Source: Anaeramoeba flamelloides (lineage: Eukaryota; Metamonada; Anaeramoebidae). Taken from it: DNA of 64,000 nucleotides. A model generated the notes under the pieces. That model did no database searches. It was not told where the DNA came from and saw only the letters and a program-made list of their open reading frames with translations. Both the position numbers and the translations under genes were made by a program. This document shows, in pieces, positions 57,895 through 64,000 of the stretch. The stretch lies in the NCBI GenBank assembly GCA_027625915.1, contig JANTQA010000012.1, positions 7,400,501-7,464,500 of the forward strand. The letters are read 5' to 3'. How positions within the stretch are numbered: the first letter of the stretch is position 1; each line of letters starts with the position of its first letter.

Positions 57895-60356
57895 TTACTT
57901 TTCAAGTAAATTTTCAATAAAATCTGTGACAAAAACTGTATAATTCGAACGGCAATCTGAGTTTAATAAGACGTCTCTAAGGTCATCCCAATTATTGGAA
58001 ATATGATTTCTTAGCAATTGAAGAGCTTCAGTAATTTCTTCGTTGGATAATTCGATTTTATTCAATTCCTTTATTTCGTCAATATTTTTTGGGACTTGAG
58101 CCATTTTTTTAAAATAATTAATTATTTTGGTGCCACTTTGCTGTACAAAGGTATTTAGGCAACTTAAGGTTCCCATCATACCTTTACTTTGATTACCAAC
58201 GTTTTGAATTATCTTCGAAATTGATACCAAATTTCTTCTTAGTGTAATATCGATATCCTTTTTTTCCATGATCCCATAGGCTTCTGGGGTGGCAATTGCC
58301 GGAACAAAGAATCTTAGAAACAAAATATTGTTTAATGATTTATATGTGCTCTCTGGAAACACCCGATGGGTTGCTTTTTTCATGGCTCGGCAAATGATTC
58401 TAAATGATAAAGGAGTTTCTCTTGTTGATAAAATGATCTTCCCAATAAATTCATTTGTTAATAACATTAGGGCATTTTTATTTTTCTCTGCAATTTCTTC
58501 GCCTACCCGATGTGGATCAACTTCCAAATGTGATTTAATTCTTGCCACCATTGCAATTGTCGAACTTAGAGTTGATTTTAAAAATTCTTTTCCTATGAGG
58601 TTTACAAAAACGGGAATAATCTTTGCAGATAATGAACTTGATCTAAATAATGTTTTTGCATTATCTATGAAAATTTTTATTTATTGTTTTTTTTTTTATT
58701 TTTTTTTTTTAGAAAATAGTTATTATTTTAAATAATAGAATATTCAAAATTAATAATAAAACTTTTAAAAAAATCAAAAATTTGCAATAAATATGGAATA
58801 TTTAAAACTTATAAAAGAAAAAACAAAAAAAAAAAAAATAAAAATTAAAATAGAAATAAAAAGTAAAAAAATTGAAGCACAGCATTTTCATTTTGATTGT
58901 TCACAAAAAATAATAATTTTTCACAGAAAATCACAAAAATAAAAAATAATAAAAATTAGTTTTGTTAGAAATCGACAACACAACAATTTTGTCCACTTTC
59001 AACCGTTGTTCCATTTTTTGTGAATTTTTGTTATCAATTTACAGAAATTATTTGGGAAAAACTTGTGGATAATGAGAGTAAAAAATAAAATTTTAGATTG
59101 CTCAAACATGTTATTAAAACAGTACGGGTGGTTGCCGAGAAATTTTGTTCACGAAGAAATCCACAAATTAATTATTTTTGTGAAAAAATTTTGGTGTTTT
59201 TGTGACTCATTTTTCAAAAATCGAGATCTCAAAATATATGATATTTGCGTGATTCAAAGATAAATCAATATTGATTTTCAAGGTAAATATTATTATATCA
59301 CTAAAATACCAAAAAACTGATTTTTCATTTTCTTGATCAAAATTTCTTTTTTCAAATTTTTTTTTGTGAATTTCCGTGAAAGGATTTACAAAAATTTGAA
59401 AATGATGAAAATTAAAAAGATTATAAAACAAAAAAGCAAGAACAAATGAAGAAAAATTTTTAAAAAAATAAAAAAAAAAAAAAAAAAAAAAAAGAAAAAT
59501 TAAAATTAAAAAATTATTAAAGAAAAATGAGAAAAAAAATTATAAAAAATCGAAAAAAAACGAAGAAAAATAGAAACAATGAAAAAAAAAAAATTTTTAC
59601 TTTTCCCATTGGTTGTTTCATTATAAATCATCCATCTTAATATCCTCATTACTCTATTTTTAGAATAAAAGGCCATCACTAAAGATCTTGCTATTGCTTC
59701 TCCTGATTCAAAATTTCCTTCATGTATTCTAGTATCAAAATTTTCAATTATCGCTGAAACTAAAGACAAATTCTTTGAGACTAATAAATTATGTAATATT
59801 ATATTATTTGGGTCTTTTAAGGAAAGCTTTCTCGATAGATACCTCAAATCATGAATATTTGCTCTTTTTCTTGATAGTATTTGGGAAATCCATTCAATTA
59901 CTTCTTCCTTTTTGTTTACCTTAACTAAAACTGAATTAAATAAACTATTTTCTCCTATTAAAAAGATTTTTTCTTGTTCTGAATTCGGCAGTGAAAAGGT
60001 GCTTCCGTTATGAGTTTTTTGATTTTGGGTTAATGGGGCATTGGTTTTATTTGTTGTGGACGATTCTTTATCGTTGGGATTATTGTTTTCCTTTTTATCA
60101 TTTGTTTCCCCGCCCTTGTTTTCCCCACCAATCCGAGAAGTATAAGATTGGTTTAATGAAGAAGACTTTTGATAGACCATTACTCTTTTCAAGAATACCG
60201 ATCCCATTTTTTCGGTTTTATTTTCATTATAAAATATTAATTTTTTCTTTGTTAATACCAAATGGCATTTAGTCCAAATATTATTATCTTTTTCACTGTT
60301 TTCAGAGAGGTTTGTTAAAGAGAAATCATTACTGTTGTTGTTATTGTTTATTACAA

Positions 60357-60393
<37 letters not shown>

Positions 60394-63300
60394 TGTTTTT
60401 GTTTTTTTATTGTTTTTATTATTTTTATTTTTTTCTGAACCTAAAGACATCAATTGATATTTAATTTTTTCGTTAATATAATATTGCCTTATCTTTTTTT
60501 CAGTTGACAATAAGACTTCGGCTTCGAAATTTTGCCTTTTTTTTTTTGGTTGAATTTTTGATTCTGGATCTTTTTCTTCTTTCATATTTAATTTTGAAAG
60601 ATTATATTCAACAAAGTTTTGTGAATTTAAATTTAATTGTTCAAATTCAGATACTGTTGAATTTGTAATCATCTTTCCAAAAATTGATGATAATTCAATA
60701 GTTTCATAAATTCTTGCAGATCTACAATGTTTCCAATAGCGCATTAAAGTTTCCCAAATCCGTAAGATATTTTTATTTTTTATAAATCTTTTAAACTCTT
60801 CGAATGTTGTCCTATCATTTTCAAGAAGTACATTAGTTAAAAAATCGACAGGTAACATGCCTATAGAAAAAAATATATTTAAAAAATTAGAGAAAGTTGT
60901 ATATATATTTGTGTGTGTGTGTGTGTGTTTAATATGATTAATAATTAAAAAGTTTTATTGAATTAATTCAAAATGTTAATTTAGTCAAAAATAATGTTTT
61001 TTCTGAAATGAAATTTGGTATTTTGTATTTTTGAATTTTAAATAAGGTAAAAAATTGAAGTTAAATTATTGATAGAGATATTATTAATGTGTTATTTTGA
61101 TTATAGTAAAGAAGAAATGGTGATTTACAAGATCTAATAGAAGCGAATTGGAAATTGATAAATTTTTAAAAAGACATACCAATTGAATGTCAGTTTCCAA
61201 TTAATAAATGAAAAAATTTTATTTCACTTTCCAAAATATTTTCAGCACAATTTTTGAAATAATAAAAAGAACTTTTACACAAATCAATTGAAAACGTAAA
61301 TTGTAGAATTAATTTTGATATGATTCAAAAATTACAAATATAAGAAGCATCAAATTCTAAAGTGTGAGTGGTTAGGGACTGAAGTAAAAAAAAAAAAAAA
61401 AAAAAAATTATCTCATAAGCCCAAAAAGTCGGTTTGGTTTCAGTTAAAGATTGAAAAATTAATCAATTTTGTAATATTAAAAGTAATAATTCCTTTTTTT
61501 TCATTTTTTCCATTGCTGAATGCTCTTTATATTGGAATGAAGAGTTACAAAGAAAAAAGATCAAATGGTAACTTGCTAATACCGAGATAATAAAGCACAA
61601 CAGTATGGGTATCTTGAAAAGAAAAAAAGAAAAAGCAAAGACAAAAAATAACCAAGGGTTGTTAAAGCAAATCAAGATCAAAAAGAAAAAAGAAATGACA
61701 GCAATTAAACAACTACTCCCAAAGTGAGCTTTCATAATCAACTATCAAAACTAAATTAACCAAAAGTACTGTGGCTGTGATTTTGGGTGTTCTTAATTAA
61801 ATGGTAGCATTGGTTTTTTTTGTTTATTGATTTTTTATCAATTGCTTCTTATAAACCCTTTTTAAATTTCTTTTTTTTTTCCTTTTTTTCTTTTTTCCTT
61901 TTTTCTTTTCAATTTTTTGTTTTTTCTTTTTCAACCATAAAAATATTTGAGTATGTACTTCTCAGAAATAATTGTGAAATCTATGGTTTTAGGCTTTTAT
62001 TTCTTTGAGGAAAATTAAAGTAAAATGACATCTAGAGTGTAATTTACACTTCTTTAATTATAAAAAAAGTGAAATTTTGAAATAAAAATAAGGAGATTCA
62101 ACTCTTTGTTCGTTTTTGGATTTTTTTTTTTTAATTTGCTATTTAATCTTTCTTTCAATGAATAAATTATTAATTGAAAAATGATAGTGTAAAAACTTGG
62201 AGTTTTGGAAAAAAATGTATTTTGCAAAGCGTGAAAACGTGATATTTTACCTCTATTAAATATCTTTGTTGACATAAAATCAATTTAATTTCAAATCCTT
62301 AATTAAATTTTATGATTTTTTTTATTGACACTTGCTTTTTATTATTTTTTTCCAAGAAGACAAAAAAAAAAAAAGTGAAGGCATAAAAAATGAAAAGAAA
62401 CAATTTGAATTCCAAAAAACAACATAGGAATCAATTAAAAAACATTTTCACTCCAGGGTGATTCCCTAAAATTTTGGATTTAAAATTTGGATCAGTTATT
62501 TGCTATTTTAACAAGAAATTTTAGAAAGGAATAAGGGTAAATTTGTATTTCAAGTTTCGGAAAAGATCAATTGGTAGTAAAAAGTCTTTAAAAGTAAGAA
62601 AAAAAGAAGAAAATTCAGTAAAAATTTTAATTACTAGAATTTGGATTTGGATTTGATATGTGGTGTGTCAATTTTACTTCTTTGTTACTTGCTTTTACTG
62701 ATTAGGTTAAAAAGAAATAAATTGAAAATGAAAAGTTCCTTGTCTTTGAGTCAGTCTATACTTTTTGATTATTAAAGTCGGCATATTTTGATTTAAAATT
62801 AGAATTCTCTATTTGAAAGGATTCTTTAAGAGTAAATCAAATAATAACAAGATTGTGGCTTTTCTTATTTATATTTCAAATTACTTTAGTTAAAAACAAT
62901 AAAAGTAATCGTTTTCTTTTATTTAGAGCCATGTTTTGATTGTTAACGATAACAAAAGTTAAATTCCTGAGTTATTTGTTTTTTTTTTCAAAGAAATTCA
63001 AACCCAATTTAACATTTTTTATTTTTTTTTGAGAGAAATTCAGAGTTTGAACACCTGGCACATTTTTTTTGTCTGTTTTTTTAAATGGTTTATATAAGAT
63101 TTTATCAAGTTAACATTTGTTTGAGCATAATTTGAGATAAATTTTGGACAATTCCTTATGATTTGGTTTCTGTTAACAAAATTAAATATTATTGATTTAA
63201 TTTCAAAATCACAAGATTTTTAGTTTAATTGGGAGCATTATTCAAAAATAATCAAATTAGTTCCTTGTGTGAAAATTTTGTTGGCTTAATCTCGGAATCA

Positions 63301-64000
63301 GCAAAGTTTATCAAAATTGGGTTGAACAATTAAAAAACGGTTTTTTTTAAAAAATAAGTCAATAAGATTCAAAATCGTGAGTGTAGAATTGGTTACTTTG
63401 AAACTCATTTTACCAACAACCAAGAATTGAAATTTTTTTCTTTTTGATTTTTTTTTTTTTTTTTTTTTCCAAAAGAAAAGAATTTGGTTTCAAAAGGAAT
63501 AAAGAATAAAAATTTAAAAAGACTTACGATCTTTCGGAATTGATTTTACAATCTCAGCTAAAACGTTTCTACAAAATAAGGGATCGAAGTGGCTTAAACT
63601 TTTTCTTTTTAAAGCGCGTCTTGAGTGAAGAAAAAAAAAATTGTATTTATTTTTTTCAAAAAAGAGGCACAAGAGCAATTAGCATTAAATAGAAAGGATT
63701 TTTTTTTTTGTAAGTAAAAATCAAAGAAAAGGTTCCATTGTTAGTGTTACAATTATTTTTTTTATTCAGAAAAGAAGAATTTCAAGAAGAAAGAACAAAA
63801 TCAAAAATGACTCAAAATGGGAAATTTTAAAAAGTTCAAATAAGACAAAAAAAGAATAAAAAAAAAAATTTAACAAGATTTCATACTTTAGCAGCTCTTT
63901 TAAATCTGTTTTCCAAACCCATTCATTCGTTCTAATCCCTATTGGCTGGTAGCCAGCCATTAAGCCCATTTGCTCTGTGCGCTGTACACAAGCAGAGATG
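57895..64000 (-). CDS. PH-RasGAP protein (5' end at or beyond window edge)
   Basis: Minus-strand exons: 64000-63887 (open to the edge; ATG at 63969 possible), 63619-63528, 60860-59601 and 58664-57895. Phases 2, 1 and 1 all agree; from 63969 the product is 734 residues. The N-terminal 170 residues include SLSHFDPLFCRNVLAEIVKS and ELSSIFGKMI, which faintly recall the end of a RhoGAP domain but are not assigned. A PH-like region follows: WTKCHLVLTKKKLIFYN, GSVFLKRVMVYQ, an Asn/Ser-rich insert, then VLVKVNKKEEVIEWISQIL. The RasGAP domain spans the last join: FESGEAIARSLV, then KTLFRSSSLSAKI with the arginine finger, SHLEVDP, and LFLRFFVPAIATPEAYG with the following TLRRNLVSISKIIQNVG. Both catalytic signatures are intact, so it is probably active on a Ras-type GTPase, recruited to membrane through PH. 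Confidence 0.85.
58665..59600 (-). other. 936 bp intron splitting the RasGAP domain
   Basis: Lies between exon ends NGK (donor GTAAAA) and NAKTLFRS (acceptor TTCATAG), phase 1. AT-rich. About 59040-59270 is slightly GC-richer, with an open frame of 66 codons on the plus strand, but no homologous or codon-like signal strong enough to call a gene. Confidence 0.75.
60861..63527 (-). other. 2.7 kb intron of the PH-RasGAP gene carrying repeat A
   Basis: Donor CGTAAGT (63528/63527), acceptor TTTTTTCTATAG before 60860. It carries repeat A copy 4 (61470-62060) and a (GT)n run (CA on the sense strand) at 60911-60928, about 50 bases from the acceptor. The 62060-63500 part is AT-rich with no recognisable feature. 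Confidence 0.75.
61470..62060 (+). repeat. Interspersed repeat family A, copy 4
   Basis: Best-preserved partner of 24205-24870: TGAATGCTCTTTATATTGG, GATCAAATGGTAACTTGC, TTAAAGCAAATCAAGATCAAA, GTTCTTAATTAAATGGTAGC, CAATTGCTTCTTATAAACCC, AATTGTGAAATCTATGG and CATCTAGAGTGTAATTTACAC. It is inserted opposite to the host gene's direction. Confidence 0.75.
63528..63619 (-). other. Small internal exon of the PH-RasGAP gene
   Basis: A 92 bp exon bounded by CACTCAAG and CGTAAGT. It encodes RALKRKSLSHFDPLFCRNVL followed by AEIVKSIPKD. It would be missed by length-based gene finding. Phase 2 in and phase 1 out agree with its neighbours. Confidence 0.7.

Noticed and set aside
1-64000. tRNA, rRNA, CRISPR arrays or LTR retrotransposons
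   Set aside because: No cloverleaf with B-box sequence, no conserved rRNA segment, no regularly spaced repeats and no reverse transcriptase or integrase motifs were found by eye.

Overview
The window looks like nuclear DNA from a free-living amoeboid protist. It is very AT-rich, its genes have introns, and its coding islands are slightly GC-richer and separated by A/T homopolymers and repeats. The gene content (RasGAPs, a RalGAP-alpha-like protein, an RCC1 protein with two BTB domains, a RABL6-like GTPase, asparagine-rich and acidic low-complexity tracts) fits Anaeramoeba or a similar amoeba with expanded small-GTPase signalling. That assignment is inference from family content; no rRNA or organelle marker is present.

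Layout: a RasGAP gene (+, 5' end unresolved, 854-3062); a secreted/type I membrane protein with an ML lipid-binding domain (-, 5677-7819, four exons); about 9.3 kb of intergenic DNA dense in inverted-repeat elements; a RalGAP-alpha-like gene (+, 17169-27965, seven exons, 1390 codons); a RABL6-like GTPase (-, 30438-32964); a 5 kb gap holding a decayed transposon whose two ends carry the same peptide relic; an RCC1-BTB-BTB gene (+, 38038-44460) split by a 4.7 kb intron full of repeats; a broken gene (-, 47443-49385); a C2-WD40 protein (+, 49733-52563); about 5 kb of repeats and one coding relic; and a PH-RasGAP protein (-, 57895 to the window edge).

Splice junctions were assembled by hand from GT/AG sites, reading-frame phase and continuity of the domain. 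Intron lengths fall into two classes: about 80-470 bp, and 0.9-4.7 kb. The large introns hold the same repeat families as the intergenic DNA. Five of the seven intact genes regulate small GTPases or belong to a GTPase or RCC1 family, so the window is rich in Ras/Ral/Rab-type signalling parts, although no operon-like arrangement is expected in a eukaryote.

The mobile DNA includes two TA-flanked Tc1/mariner-type MITE families, a TAA-flanked Harbinger-type MITE, several larger foldback elements, some nested, and at least four longer interspersed families with no recognisable coding capacity. The points most worth a second look are the loss of the catalytic asparagine in the RalGAP domain, the transposon relic at 33475-37211, the membrane-anchored ML protein, and the four-copy repeat family found mainly inside introns. 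No tRNA, rRNA, CRISPR array or bacterial-type operon was seen.
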